Source: Chrysoporthe austroafricana
Taxonomy: Eukaryota; Ascomycota; Sordariomycetes; Diaporthales; Cryphonectriaceae
Length of the DNA: 64,000 nt
Assembly (NCBI GenBank): GCA_001051155.2
Contig: JYIP02000003.1
Span: forward strand, 4,836,001-4,900,000
Direction of reading: 5' to 3'
The stretch's first letter is position 1; every line of letters begins with the position of its first letter. The notes below the pieces were generated by a model. The model did not search any database. It was not told the DNA's origin and was given only the letters and a program-made list of their open reading frames with translations. The translations under genes were made by a program, and so were the position numbers. Shown here piece by piece: positions 1 to 11,633 of the stretch.

Positions 1-789
1 TGTGGCCTGGACCCCCGTCAATGAGAGCTGGGCTTATCCAAAGCTGCAAGAAAACTCACAGGAGGGACTCGACCAGCGGAACCACATCCGCCAGCTGTAC
101 TATCTTACCAAGTCTCTAGATCCTACACGGCCGATCAATGACAACTGTGGGTGGGAGCACGTCCTGACAGACCTGAGTACCTTTCATGACTATGCGGATG
201 GTCCTGAGCTCGAAAAGATCTGCTCCACGCTGCCGGGTATCATTCACAGGACTATTCCAGACAAGCATCCAATGTTTGTCGAGCCAATCTACGGGCCAAA
301 TGCTCTCGTGCTCGACCCCGCAACCCAGCACAAGTCTGGAGCCCCGGTAATATGTACCGAATTTGGCGGCGTGAACATTGCACCGGCCACGGGCGGCAGC
401 GGTAAGAAATTCAGCACGGAGGACTGGGGCTACACTACTGCCACCGACCCGGACGATCTGCTCAAGAGAATCGAGAAGCTGGCACTTGGTGTGGTGGGCG
501 GTGGACACTGCTGTGGACTCGTATATACCCAGCTGTAAGTATTGATGGTGTGCCTATTCAAAGGATGACGGTGCTGATGCTGACCCACTTCAGGACCGAC
601 ATCGAGCAAGAGGTCAATGGCGTATATTCCTTCGATCGGAAGGCGAAGATCGATCCCGTCAAAGTCAAGGCGATCTTCGACAAGGCGGCTCAAATTTATC
701 TGGAACGGCACAGGTCTGGGTTCTCCGTGCCAACTTCTGATGTAAACCTGGAGGCGGCACTACCCACTGGTGTGGCGAAGCCTTCCTGA
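1..789 (+). CDS. Glycoside hydrolase family 2 protein, C-terminal part (5' end outside window)
   Basis: This is the 3' part of a GH2 enzyme (beta-galactosidase/beta-glucuronidase-like TIM barrel), which hydrolyses beta-linked sugars. The reading frame is open from base 2. Seen: the acid/base motif W-T-P-V-N-E-S-W right at the start, the nucleophile motif C-T-E-F-G-G about 118 residues on, and the barrel-end motif Y-T-Q-L-T-D-I-E-Q-E-x-N-G. That last motif is only continuous if an intron at 535-593 (GTAAGT...CAG, 59 nt) is removed. Exons are 1-534 and 594-789, stop TGA 787-789. The N-terminal sugar-binding and sandwich domains, and any signal peptide, lie upstream, so secretion cannot be judged. 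The exact substrate is not resolvable. Confidence 0.88.
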
Positions 790-3700
790 ACTGACTCCGC
801 TCTACCGCTCCATTTCGCCTTAAACTGTAGAGACGAGAAGGGCCGCTGATGCGGAATGACCAAGCCTATGGTGGGCTATGATCAAATAAAATCTGCAGTG
901 GCATAGCTAGGCGAGGCTATTATCTGAGCTACAGTGGGAATGCCACTTAGACAATGAAATAAAGTGTCAGAATCACAGAGAATTGCGCCTGAAGTTGCCA
1001 AAGGTCTGGATTACAAATGTGCGCATGTCGATTCAAGATATGATGGCGCTTGGATCGTTGGTCCCAACAAGCACGGGCATGCACTCTTTGCGCCTTCGCC
1101 GCAGATGAGTAGCATGTGAACGTCAACAACACCAACAGGTTACCCGGACAGTGAACTTGAAGCTTAGATCTTCTGAGCTCATAATATGCGCACAGATCAG
1201 CGCGATAAGCTTGGCCTACTTACTTGCCCGCCCAAGACCAGTTGATCCGCTGCTAGCACTCATTACGAGAGCGTGCTAGCTATACCAGTGACCGGATAAC
1301 CCCTCGTCAGGACAAAGCTTTGACACTTCAAAATTAGTTCGGCCTCAGATCTACAGCATGCATGAGTCAAAGACCACTGGGATTCCGCCGGTCTAGTTCC
1401 CCAAAGTTCAAGCCTAGAAGTATAAAATCTAGCAATTGCCCATGCGGATTGAGTTGGTCGCAATGCTGGGATAATCAAACAGTCCTCTAATACCCAGGTA
1501 ACCAGTCTCTTCCTACGAAACGCCGCCTGTCATCTCTAACACTCTGTGAGTTAGGAAGTTACCACTCGTATCAAGGGGACTGCAATGAAGCCGCCAACCA
1601 TGACCCGTTACGGGGAAATAGTACATGCATATGCAGCGACCGACTTCGTTTCGCATCACTGCAAGACACTGAGGCCCGAATCCATCTTGAAGGACTTTGT
1701 GTACAGGGTAAATCAAAAGTTATATGATGAGTTTCTGAGCAGCAAAACTTCTTGGAATGGCAGTAAGTGCTGCGAGGCTCATTGTTGAATGGAGACAGTA
1801 ATGAATGCCATTGCGGATATCTCGCGTACTGCCCCCATGGCAAACCCTTGTTGTATAAAACCTGCGCTGAGTGCTGTCCTGACTCTAACGCAAATCAAAA
1901 GAACCAGATGGCAAAGCGACCTCATCCAGCCTACGCCACAATCCATTCCATCAACTTCCGGTCCAAGATATCAAGACCATTCCCGCCACAATCCATTCCA
2001 TCAACTTCCGGTCCAAGATATCAAGACCATTCCCGCCACAAAGCACTGTATTCCAACAGGCTTGTGTCGCTGACAGAGCAGGCCACCCGTGGTGGTGGCG
2101 TCCAGTGTAAGATTGTGAATGGGCTGATCGAAAGCACCGTGCTAGGCCATGTAGGTCCTGATAGCAGTGTTCTGAGCCGTGCTTCGTACCTTGCCTGACA
2201 TCTAAGCTGCTCCTTCATGTCCAATATGCAAGTGCTTTTCGGAGTTGATTGTGTGTCTGAGGATAGTATGATCGTTGAAAATCCTCAATCCGAAGACAGC
2301 CGGTCTTTGTGAGAGCCGGCTATGAGTGGCCGGCAGGGATTCACAACACTTATCGCTGAAGCACCAAACTCGTTTGGCGCTTCGACTTTTGGTGCAAGCT
2401 GAATAAACAGCCCGTGCCATATTTTCTGGTGTTCAATGCGCTGGCCGCAGTGTGTAGTGCGTTGCGGGTGCCATATTCTTTGTCCGAGACGTCCAAGCTG
2501 GGCGATGTTGAATGAGCCCGGCTGCGGGTAGCTGCCCTATGGTCGGACTCTCGAGAAGTTGGTTGATGAGTTGTGCAAGCTGATAGCGCTGCTGCATGCA
2601 AGTGTTGTGTGAGCCGTGCAAGAGAGAAGTGAAATGCAAAGAATTAGATGGAAGCGTTTTCAAGTGTGCGTGCTTTGCATGCTGCCTCTGGTATGATGTC
2701 AACTTCGCTGCGTGGAAGGGCCAATGATGCAAGGAAAAAAGAACCTGGGTGCATACCCTTCTCCGTTCCTACACTCGAAACTGAGGCCTGACTGCTTGTA
2801 GCATCCAGAGGTTGTCTGTCCGGCCGGTGCTGGGAGTATCATCGGTCAGCCAAGGGCTGCCGATAGCCAGTCCCCTCATAAGAATAGTTCCTTTTCATAT
2901 CTGCCGCTGGGCGATAAAAAAAAGTCGTAAAGATAATCCCAGGGGACTGGCCTTTATTTTCCAATTCCACCAAATGAAGCCGCCAATGATGATAGCAGGC
3001 ATGAGGCCTGGTCTTTTGTCAGAGCCGGACGCCGGCCCCGAATGGCATGGTCAAGCATGAGCAGCCATAAGAAGATGAAGATAACTGAGGCGATTCAGGG
3101 TGCTGATGAGGATTTGAGAGTCTAGACTGCTCCGGCCAAGTGATGTGTCGGAGGCCGAATGAGCAGTAGGCACGGCTGTCGTGGCTTCTTGTCTTGTCTA
3201 GACGGGCAGGGGAAAAAGGGTAGCAAGAGGGTAAATGGGGTTTACAAAGAAGTTCGATATTCATGAGATAAGGGGCAACATCACATGCCCCATACCTATC
3301 CAGGCAGCTATCTTGTCGCGATATTGGTTCTATCGGCTTTCTCCTACAATGTTTCCGCCCTCTTTCTAGTCGTTCGAAATTTGCGTCGCACGCTCAACGC
3401 TCGAAGTATTCTTACCTTCTCGAACGGCCGGAGGTTAAGAGATCAATCCTCTTGAAAATATAAAGCATCAAGCTATCCCTATTTTCCAGACTATCAGACT
3501 TGATGACCGGAGACGCCTAAGAAAGAAGTCGGGTCGACTTACCTCGTTTTTATGAGGCTGCTCCGGTTTTCAATGCCGATGTGTATCGCGTGTTTGATCT
3601 GGCCTGCGGTATTTTCGCTATAAGTGAGATTGAGATATAGACGGATTGGAAAGAAATGAAAGAAAAATATAGAGGACGATTGAGCGTGAGTGTGTAGCGT

Positions 3701-4304
3701 GTTTATCAAGAATACGATTGTCATCGTGGACACGGGAATCTAATGAAACATCTTCTACATGGTCGAAATATAATGTCAGAGCCAGAATGTAGCACGATCA
3801 AATCAGCTCATATTTACGAATCTGCTGTCTCAGCAGTATAAAGTTTCAGAAGGTAAGCGTGATTTATACGACTTTGGGGCCGTCGTCTTTTGCGTATCCA
3901 GTCTTGGAATCCCACTTTGCAATGCTGTTGATGAATAATTATTGCATTTCAGACCGGAGATCTAATGATCATCAAATGTCTTACCCAAAGATGCCACACT
4001 TCCTAGTCAACTCGACCAGCAACCAAGCCGTTAAGAGTATAGACGGATGGACGAACCAGGGCGATATTGTATTTCTTCTTCCAATAGCCTGCCATCGGAG
4101 GGCGCACAGCGGGACTGGTTACTGCAGACCCCCCTGCAAGGCGGCTTACAAAGAACATAGCAACCACGGCAACCTCATGTCCAACCTCACCCTCACAGTG
4201 CTCGCTCGATCAAGCGCAACATCTGAAGGCTGGAGAAGTCCTGGAGGCCAGGCTCTTCAGATCCGCCACTAGCTACTCTGCGCGATTATCCTCGGCTCGC
4301 GAAC
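790..4304. other. Long spacer without a recognisable gene
   Basis: About 3.5 kb. Short open frames on both strands show no domain, no consistent splice structure and no family resemblance. The only clear structure is a perfect 50-bp tandem duplication near 1.94-2.04 kb, listed separately. Untranslated RNAs or lineage-specific short genes cannot be excluded by eye. Confidence 0.5.
1935..2040. repeat. Perfect 50-bp tandem duplication
   Basis: Bases 1935-1984 and 1985-2034 are identical 50-mers, each starting GCCACAATCCATTCC and ending GACCATTCCC. A third copy begins with GCCACA at 2035-2040 and then diverges. Perfect identity suggests a recent slippage or unequal-exchange event, in non-coding sequence as far as can be seen. 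Confidence 0.95.
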
Positions 4305-4862
4305 ATGCCTCGCTCCGACGAAGCGGCGGCGTTCTTCCATGCCGTCTACACGGCCGTGCAGGAGATCCCGCTGGGCAAGGTCACCAGTTACAGGCACATA
4401 GCAAAGCTGGTCGGGACGCGTACGTCTGACCCGTCCTCCATGTGTTGCGGCAGCTTTTCAGGAGTCTCGGCAGGTTTTTTCTTGGGCTAATTGTCTTCGC
4501 AAAGCACAACGCCCTCGCCAGGTGGGCGTCTGTCTGAAACACCTCTCGCAGGACCCCGGCGCGCGGTTCAACAACAATACTGTTCCGTGGCAGAGGGTGA
4601 TTAACTCCAAGGGCATCATCTCCCCCAGGTATGCCTCTCTTACTCTGATGGTCCTCGCACTGCTCATCCGGCGCTGATGCTGTCTAGATCCCAACCTGCC
4701 GGTACGCAGAACCAAGCCGCTGCTCTTCGAGCTGAGGGGGTGGTGGTGACAACCGGCGCGTTGGGCGAGCTGATGGTGGACCTGGCGGAGTACGGATGGT
4801 TTCCCGATATATTGCCATCTGAAGCTGCGGATGAGGATGAACTGGTGGAGGAGGAAGAATGA
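4305..4862 (+). CDS. atl1: Alkyltransferase-like protein (ATL, MGMT family without the acceptor cysteine)
   Basis: Predicted 137-aa protein of the O6-alkylguanine-DNA alkyltransferase fold. ATL proteins bind O6-alkylguanine lesions in DNA and channel them into nucleotide excision repair without transferring the alkyl group. Exons 4305-4419, 4505-4628 and 4688-4862 (introns GTACGT...AAG and GTATGC...TAG) give a continuous protein. Seen: G-K-V-T-S-Y near residue 24, the DNA-binding stretch G-T-P-Q-R-P-R-Q-V-G, and V-P-W-Q-R-V-I-N where true methyltransferases have P-C-H-R-V, so Trp replaces the reactive Cys. The protein ends in an acidic tail (E-D-E-L-V-E-E-E-E). Length fits fungal ATLs (about 110-140 aa). 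The first acceptor was chosen because it restores the family motif. Confidence 0.9.
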
Positions 4863-5770
4863 AGGAGAGCGCCTGAGCAGATGCAGAAAGTGACCACAAA
4901 ACCCAATCACCCTGATTGGTGATGGGAAACACGAGCATCCTACCAACAGCAGCACTTGGCCTTCCAGTACCTAGCCACTAGCACGAACTCAACCCTGCGC
5001 GTGCCAGGGAACTTTTCCGACCCCGTCCATTCCATGCTACTACAGATGGACTGGAGCATAGGGAAGTCTGCTCTCGAGAGTCCCGTCGGACCGGACATGG
5101 CGAGCAGCCTGGGATTTGAGGGACAGGAGTGCCAGAGCACTAGATGTGTCTGCTCAACAGCACGTGCTCCATACGAGTCAATGACATTACATACTACATA
5201 AGAGACTTGTGTGTGAATAAGTGTTTGAAGATAGTGATCATTTTATACACATCTACCATACTCAGCTTGGTGTTGGCAATCTAAGAGTCAGATGGCGAAT
5301 GGTTTTCCCAAGTGGATGATGAACGGATTACACACATCAGGTGAGGAGTCATTTCATAAATAGTACGGTCCGTTACGGTCTTTTTTGTTTTGTTTTTTTT
5401 TTTTATAAAAAAAAAATTACATGCAGTCCTGGTAAATGGAATGGAGCTCTCTCTCTCGTCAATGCATGACCGTGGATGATATTGCATAGAGCTATCCGCT
5501 TGTTAGCATCTGAGTCTCTGGGAGCCTGGTGAAACAAGAGAAGAGGGTAGGAAGTTGCATCAGACAGCGGTTGAACAAGTGACTCCACATGTGGAATTTC
5601 AGAACAGGTCTGTGAACATTGATTTTCTCATCATTGCAACAAGTGGGAACAGTATAGAAATGAGAGTAAACGTACCATGAGAGCATGCTGAGAGCATAAA
5701 TCTGGTATGTCACTGCACAGGGGGCCTGATGGAAAGACCGGTATCTTCAGCCACTATCGATGAACGGTAT
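4863..5770. other. Spacer, no gene seen
   Basis: About 0.9 kb between two converging genes, so it holds their 3' regions. It includes a T-run and A-run pair near 5384-5417. No supported coding region. Confidence 0.5.
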
Positions 5771-6767
5771 TCATTTCTTAGCCGAGCGAGAGAAGAAGGA
5801 ATCCATAGTCCTCTGCTTCTCGTCAAACCCGGCACTCCCGATGCCACCTCGGGTCTTTTTCAGGCCCTGTAGGTGTTCTACAGAGTTTACCGACCTCACA
5901 GACAGCTGGATCTCAGGGGCCGTGAGGATAGCGGCTTCGCCTGAAAGGATGCCAGGTGAGGCAGGAAATATCCCATTCTGTCCACCAGTGATAGACTGCT
6001 TTTGGTCAGCAGGAGCGTCAAGGACAACAGGGGCAGGGACCGCCACCGGTGCTGCCACCCGCAGCTCCAGCTCGAGGTACCCGGTGTTGGACCACGCAGC
6101 TAGCCACTCGGTCCTCCAGGAAGCGTCTCCAGGATTTGGAAGCCTGCTAATCTCGTCCGGTCCAAACCGGGTGAGGAGACATCTCAGCAAGACGTTGAGG
6201 ATGATGCCATGCGCGACGATGGCGATTGAGCCGGGCCTCACATCTGCAGCAGCTCGAACGGCGGTGTGCACGAAGTAGTCATCGACGAAACGGTCGACCC
6301 GGTTCCTCATGGACTGCCGAGACTCGGGCTCGACCCAGGCAGCAGCTCCAGACATGCCCGTCTTCTGGGCGCCACGGGTGCCGAAGCGCATTCCCTCCTC
6401 GGAGCCAAAGTCTTTCTCCCGAAGCATAGGCAGCTGGATTACCTCGGGCACCCGGTCGACGCCTTGCACACCGGACTGAGCCTCAGCGATGGCCTCGGCG
6501 GTCTTGGCGGCGCGCCGCAAGTTGGAAGCAAAGATGTGATTGACCGGGCCGATGGTGGCAGAGCTCGCGGCGAGGTGGGCACCAAGGCGGCGCGCCTGGA
6601 GGACGCCATGGTTGGTCAGCGGCGAGTCGCGAGAGCCTGCACTTGAGGATGTTTAGCATGATGCGTGAGGACGGGCCGTTGCAGTGTTGTGGTGACCCGA
6701 CTCACTAGAGGCCAGCGACGTTGTCGACAGACTCGCCATGACGGACCAACAACAGACGAAGTGCCAT
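5771..6767 (-). CDS. Histidine phosphatase superfamily protein (phosphoglycerate mutase-like)
   Basis: Predicted 310 aa from exons 6767-6706 and 6641-5771 on the minus strand (64-nt intron, GTGAGT...AAG). The start was chosen because it places the catalytic motif L-L-V-R-H-G-E-S at residues 6-13, where the family has it. Downstream are Y-A-G-S-R-D-S-P-L-T, L-R-E-K-D-F-G-S-E-E-G and the second catalytic His in I-V-A-H-G near residue 165. The N-terminal His would be phosphorylated during phosphate-ester hydrolysis. About 90 C-terminal residues beyond the core are Pro/Ala-rich and probably disordered. Fungal relatives act on small phosphoesters or are uncharacterised, and the substrate cannot be told. 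No targeting signal is evident, so cytosolic location is likely. Confidence 0.85.
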
Positions 6768-7997
6768 CTTGGTCACGGATTTTTAGAAAGGGAGTGATCA
6801 GCAGCGGCTACATGCCTCCTTGCTTGTTAGCAAACGTCACATGGTGGCGACCATAGGACGGAACAGATGGCTGCTTGCTGTCTAGCGAGAATAGACACTT
6901 CCCATCGGGTGTGGTGAGGTTGGCTGCGAAGCTGTGAGGAGGAAAGAGAAAATTTCGTGTTATTTTGATTTCCAGCCATGAGAAAAGGCAGCGTTGTGGT
7001 TCGTTCCCCGCTGCCGCAGTGCCAAGGTGGGGTTCCCTGCCTGTCTTGGTGGGGCATGGGGGCACACCAGCGAATACTACTTGAAGTACGTACCTCTTGT
7101 CATAGTACTATGGTAGGTAAGATGCACCTGCTGAGCGTCAATGACGACCGCTGTGTTCATCCTCAGAGAGAATTTCAGGCTGCGAGCTACATATGCCTGC
7201 TACTGCTGCCCCCTGGGCTGTGGATTCATATGGCTACCTAGATAGTTATGCTGGTCCTCCATCAGGCCACAGCCGGCCTATCGGTTTGGTCCTCACAAGG
7301 ACGACAGACACCGATCGTCATAGCCTCCAGGACCTGAAATTCGTCAATTTCTTCAATACCGAACAAGTCTGCCGTGCCGAGTTCGTCCGGCCCGAGAGGT
7401 CGTGAAGGATCTCTTGCTATGTAGGTAAGTTTGTGGACGCAGCTAGTATAGTCATGCTCCTTGCTGCCTGGAAATCTTTCGCATAGAGAGAGAGCTTAGG
7501 GACCACCCTGTTTTCATTGCGTTCTAGCCAGAGGAGGCAAAGTCCGACTTGAGTCACATCTCACCCACTCGCATAGGAGGCCGACGATGCATTAAGCAGA
7601 TGCAGACCACCCATTATCCGCTTTTATTCCTGTAGAGGCTTCGGCACGTGTGTGTAAGGGGAAGGCTGGTAGTTTCATGGGAATATGACTTCGTATCTTC
7701 TCGGTGGTTCAATGAATCACTGTCAGTATTGGGACTAGGAACCTGCAATATTTCTCAATGTGGCATGTTACTATCGTGTGTGAAGTGGGCCGGTCATTTC
7801 ATCCCCTGCGTTTCGTTCGGGAGGATGTTGAACGCTGCTTGCCTAGACTACTGCCAGCTGTCCTCAAAGAGGGTCATACCCAACCCGATTATTTGTATTT
7901 CATATCGCCAGTTCCTGTCTCCAACCCAGGTCTGACCGCATCTTGTTAAGAATTCAATTCTCAAAGACAAGATCTGAACACATCCCCGGATCTCGAA
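6768..7997. other. Divergent promoter spacer, no gene seen
   Basis: About 1.2 kb between the minus-strand phosphatase gene and the plus-strand ARF-like gene, so it must hold both promoters. No frame in it shows a domain or a credible exon chain. Confidence 0.5.
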
Positions 7998-9868
7998 ATG
8001 TCATCCATAAGCCGTATGCTCTACCACTCCCTAGGCCTTAGCTACCCATTCCAGCAGTCGAACTAATTATAGACTCCAGAACTGAGGAAATGGCTTTTCG
8101 GCAGACGTCAACTAAAAGTCCAGATTGTCGGCTTCCCGGATTCAGGGAAGACGGAAATGCTTTATACGTTGAAGAACGCCGTCATGCCAGGCGGCCAGGG
8201 ACCACACTCGCTTGTGGACTATAACCGGGAGACGATAGAATACCCATCTGGATGGGAACTGACTATCTATGATGTCTGGGGTACGCCAAATTTCACTCGT
8301 TTACACATCGTTCATGCTCGTCATGCAGAACTCATTGCTAACATCGTGGTGTCTGCAGAGGGCTGCTCGCGATTCATACAGCGATACGGCGCCTTCCACT
8401 TTATGACGCCGGAGACATTGGTCTGGTTCATCTATGACTGCACCAGCAGAGAACACTGGCTCCCTGAGTACATCAAAGCAATGAAATCCAAAGAAGCCAA
8501 GTACATTTGGGTGATCCTGAGCAAACAGGACCTGCTCCCGCCGGAAGATCGCGAGAAGACCGTCGCAGACCATCGGCAGAAGCTCGAAAACATCCTCAAG
8601 GAGCAGGCGGAGTCGGCTGGAATTACTTGGTTCATCGTCGATAAAGCGGGCTTCAGCGCTAAGAATGCTGATTACGTGCTCCCCTTCGTCAAAAGCGTAA
8701 CTCAGACTATACTGACGCCGCACAGAGAGCGAAAAATGCAATACGAAAAGCAGCGAGACAATGCCCTGCTGAGCAAGCCCAGCGATCAGGAACTTCGCGA
8801 CAGGGTCAATCAATCAGAGATCAAGAGCGGCAACGAGTTCTGGCGAGACTTCCTCTCAGCGGAGATGACGAGCTGGAATCATCTTGACCATCTTCAGGCT
8901 GGCTACCTCGTCATGTTGCAGTCTATTGAGCAAGGACATGGCTTGCTCAAGTGTGCTACCACCTTCCTGGATCATCTCGCGCGTCTGCGGGAGGCCCGCC
9001 CGGATGTTTTCCGGAATACAGCTCACTTGTAAGTTTTGTGGAATTTGCGACAAGATTTTATCATTTCCCGCGTTCATTTGTCACGGGCCATGTATTCTAA
9101 TCGAGCAACAGCACCATGACGGCCTTTTGGATCGTCCAGCTTCGTATTGCAGCGTTCAACTTCCAGTATGATGTTAACAACGGGGCGATACCGTCAAAAG
9201 ATGATTTTCGGCCAATCCTCTTGCACACGCCTTCCCTCCTCTTCGGCCAACTTTGGATCTTTTATTACACCAAGGATGTCCTCTTCGCAGCTTCCGCTCG
9301 CACGAACTTCGTAATGCCCAATGTCACACCGTTTCCTCAAGTCACCAGGCCTCTGATGAGCGCCCTAGCCGAGGGCAAGGACGACACGCAGGATGAAGGG
9401 GACATCGAGGCGCAAGAGGATCTGCTTGTAGGCCCGGAGCGGCTGCAACAATGGGCTTTTGCGCTGATGCAAAAGGTCCTAGACAACGATCTTCGTCGCG
9501 GAAAGGCCGTGAAAGAGGCTTTGGCGGTGCTACAGGCTGATACCGTCAAGCTAAGGACCCGACATCCAGCGTTGGCAGAATCCGGTGACGTGCCTCCGTA
9601 CTCAGAGACACAGGCGTATTTCTGGATCCAGCTCGTCCACGTACACTTGCGGGCTCTTTTGGACGGATCAACGAAGGATGGCGCGGCTATGACCCCCAAA
9701 GAGGTTAGGCAAAGCCTCACATATGAGAGGTTCAAGGAGGTTTGCGGTATCAGCGGTCTGGAGTGGAAGGAATACTACAGCGAAGAACTCTGGGAGAGCG
9801 TCGGGGCGAGGGTGCAGTTCGTCAACCCTGACAAAAAGGCGCTCCCAAACGTGCTTCAGGTGCATTGA
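7998..9868 (+). CDS. Divergent ARF-like small GTPase domain with long C-terminal extension
   Basis: Predicted 573 aa from exons 7998-8013 (16 nt), 8080-9028 and 9112-9868. The tiny first exon is needed to supply an ATG, and its join gives M-S-S-I-S-Q-L-R-K-W-L-F-G, resembling the amphipathic N-terminus of ARF proteins. Seen: P-loop G-F-P-D-S-G-K-T (23-30), a switch-II-like I-Y-D-V-W-G-T (about 68-74, instead of W-D-x-G-G-Q), the ARF-like strand T-L-V-W-F-I-Y-D-C, and S-K-Q-D (153-156) instead of N-K-x-D. The roughly 350 residues after the G domain are helical and charged and match no family I know. The changed Asn and missing Gln suggest altered nucleotide specificity or poor hydrolysis (inference). 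No N-terminal myristoylation Gly2 is present, unlike classical ARFs. Confidence 0.78.
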
Positions 9869-10136
9869 AGCATTGAATGCGATCAATGAGATCATGGGGG
9901 GCACCCCTAGTCTCGCTTTTATAGATGATTAGTTAGGTTTTCTCCTTTTTTTTGATTTTCATATTTTTTATTTTTTTTCTTGGGTGGGGGTTGCGCAAGG
10001 ATGGTCTGACGTCACTTTGGGAAGGACCCTTGGCCAGACCACATATCTCTCTTTCGCACGTGGAACTGGGCTTCGTCTAAACTTAGTTTCACATGTGCTA
10101 CAACATCAGTCCAATCCTCTCGAGACCTCGTTCATA

Positions 10137-11633
10137 ATGTCACCAGCGTTAGAAATTCATGTGGAACAAGGAAGGCGCGGCTCACAGCCAAATCACCACG
10201 TCTTACCGGCAGCCTCCGGATGGATATCTTACTTCTCGGGAGTGCCAGACAAGCGACGACAAAGTACCTGGCGGAAGAACGCCGCAAGTAACAACGTTTC
10301 CGGCTTTCGCAATCCCTGGCCGAGCTTCCACAAGGCCACGCTCCAGGAGCTCTGGCAATCCCTCGAATGGGGCGAGGACACAGACCCAGCCATCGACCTG
10401 GCAGCCTCGCATCTCCCGGCGACCGCCTCCCTCGCGGGCTCAGGCAGCAGTGCTCGAGCACAACAGGCTGCCCAGCTGCTTCAGATCACCAAGCCCGACT
10501 TCACCTTCGACCCAGATGCTGGGAATGTCAAGACCACATGGCTCGGCCACGCGGGCATGCTGCTCCAGCTTCCTGCCCTGAAGCAGGGCAGCAACCCCGT
10601 CCGCATAATTTTCGACCCCATCTTCTCTGAGCGCTCCTCACCGTCGCAATATGTTGGTCCGATACGCTCATATAGACCGCCATGTAAGCTGGAAGACTTG
10701 CCGCCCATCGACTTGTTTTTCATCAGCCACAACCATTATGACCATCTGGATTACGACACTGTCATGACCCTCTGGCGCCTGAACAAGGAGTGCATGTGCT
10801 TCGTCGTACCTCTTAAAAATTCTCAATGGTTCGTCGACTCAGGTATCCCCGCGGATCGTGTGGTCGAGCTTGACTGGTGGGATTCGGTGAGCCTCACCGA
10901 GCCTCGTGCTGGGGCAGGGACGTTGAAGGTCACATGCACTCCGGCGCAGCACAGCAGCTTGAGGGATGGATATGATGCGGACTCTGCGCTCTGGTCGGGA
11001 TGGTACCTGCGGCACGAGCTGCCTGACAGGAAACCTTACCGGGTGTTCTTCGCCGGAGACTCGGGGTATCAGTGTCACGCCGACCCAACCTGGCCACCCA
11101 AGCCACCGAAAGCCACCACACATAAGAAGCTGGAAGACGGAGCAGTACGAAGGGTCGAAGACCCGGACAGCAGCTCATCGGAGAAGTACCCGCCCTGCCC
11201 AGCGTACAAGGAGATCGCAGCCCGTCTCGGCACGCCCGACCTGGTATATATGCCCATCGCCCTCGGCGCGACCTGGGCGTACCTGCGTAGCTTCTTCTCG
11301 AACTACATGCCGCCTGCCAACGTCCCCTTCCCCCGCCACAGTGCAGGCGTCACAGGAGCTATCCACATGCCGCCGTGGGACGCGGTGCGCGTCCTGCGAG
11401 ACCTCACGGAGGGCCGGGATGAAAATGCCCGGCCGCCGATAGCTGTCGCAATGCACTGGGGGACGTTCGTCACGGAGCCTGTCGAGGTGCTCAAATCGCT
11501 GGGACATCTGGAGTGGGCCTGTTACAATCAAGATATACGATTTGGGCGCGGTCTGGAGGACATGGAGGGGGGCAAGGCAGGACAGCCCGCATTCCTAGCT
11601 CTGAACCATGGCCAGAGCATCGTTACTCGATAG
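10137..11633 (+). CDS. NAPE-PLD-like metallo-beta-lactamase-fold hydrolase
   Basis: Predicted 498-aa single-exon protein. It resembles N-acyl-phosphatidylethanolamine-specific phospholipase D, which releases N-acylethanolamines from membrane lipids (yeast relative Fmp30). Seen: F-R-N-P-W-P-S-F near residue 60, T-T-W-L-G-H-A-G-M at the fold entry, F-D-P-I-F, the zinc motif H-N-H-Y-D-H-L-D (198-205), a further ligand stretch T-P-A-Q-H, V-F-F-A-G-D-S-G-Y, and a late M-H-W-G-T. All expected metal ligands appear present. A low-complexity insert (D-S-S-S-S-E-K) sits between the G-D-S-G and M-H-W-G motifs. The first ATG in frame (10137) is used; the open frame extends upstream only from a GTG. It lies 268 bp after the ARF-like gene, same strand. 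Confidence 0.87.
   Translation: MSPALEIHVEQGRRGSQPNHHVLPAASGWISYFSGVPDKRRQSTWRKNAASNNVSGFRNPWPSFHKATLQELWQSLEWGEDTDPAIDLAASHLPATASLAGSGSSARAQQAAQLLQITKPDFTFDPDAGNVKTTWLGHAGMLLQLPALKQGSNPVRIIFDPIFSERSSPSQYVGPIRSYRPPCKLEDLPPIDLFFISHNHYDHLDYDTVMTLWRLNKECMCFVVPLKNSQWFVDSGIPADRVVELDWWDSVSLTEPRAGAGTLKVTCTPAQHSSLRDGYDADSALWSGWYLRHELPDRKPYRVFFAGDSGYQCHADPTWPPKPPKATTHKKLEDGAVRRVEDPDSSSSEKYPPCPAYKEIAARLGTPDLVYMPIALGATWAYLRSFFSNYMPPANVPFPRHSAGVTGAIHMPPWDAVRVLRDLTEGRDENARPPIAVAMHWGTFVTEPVEVLKSLGHLEWACYNQDIRFGRGLEDMEGGKAGQPAFLALNHGQSIVTR

Noticed and set aside
9984..10136. N-terminal extension of the NAPE-PLD-like protein
   Set aside because: Opens only with GTG, and its sequence is not family-like; the first ATG at 10137 fits better.
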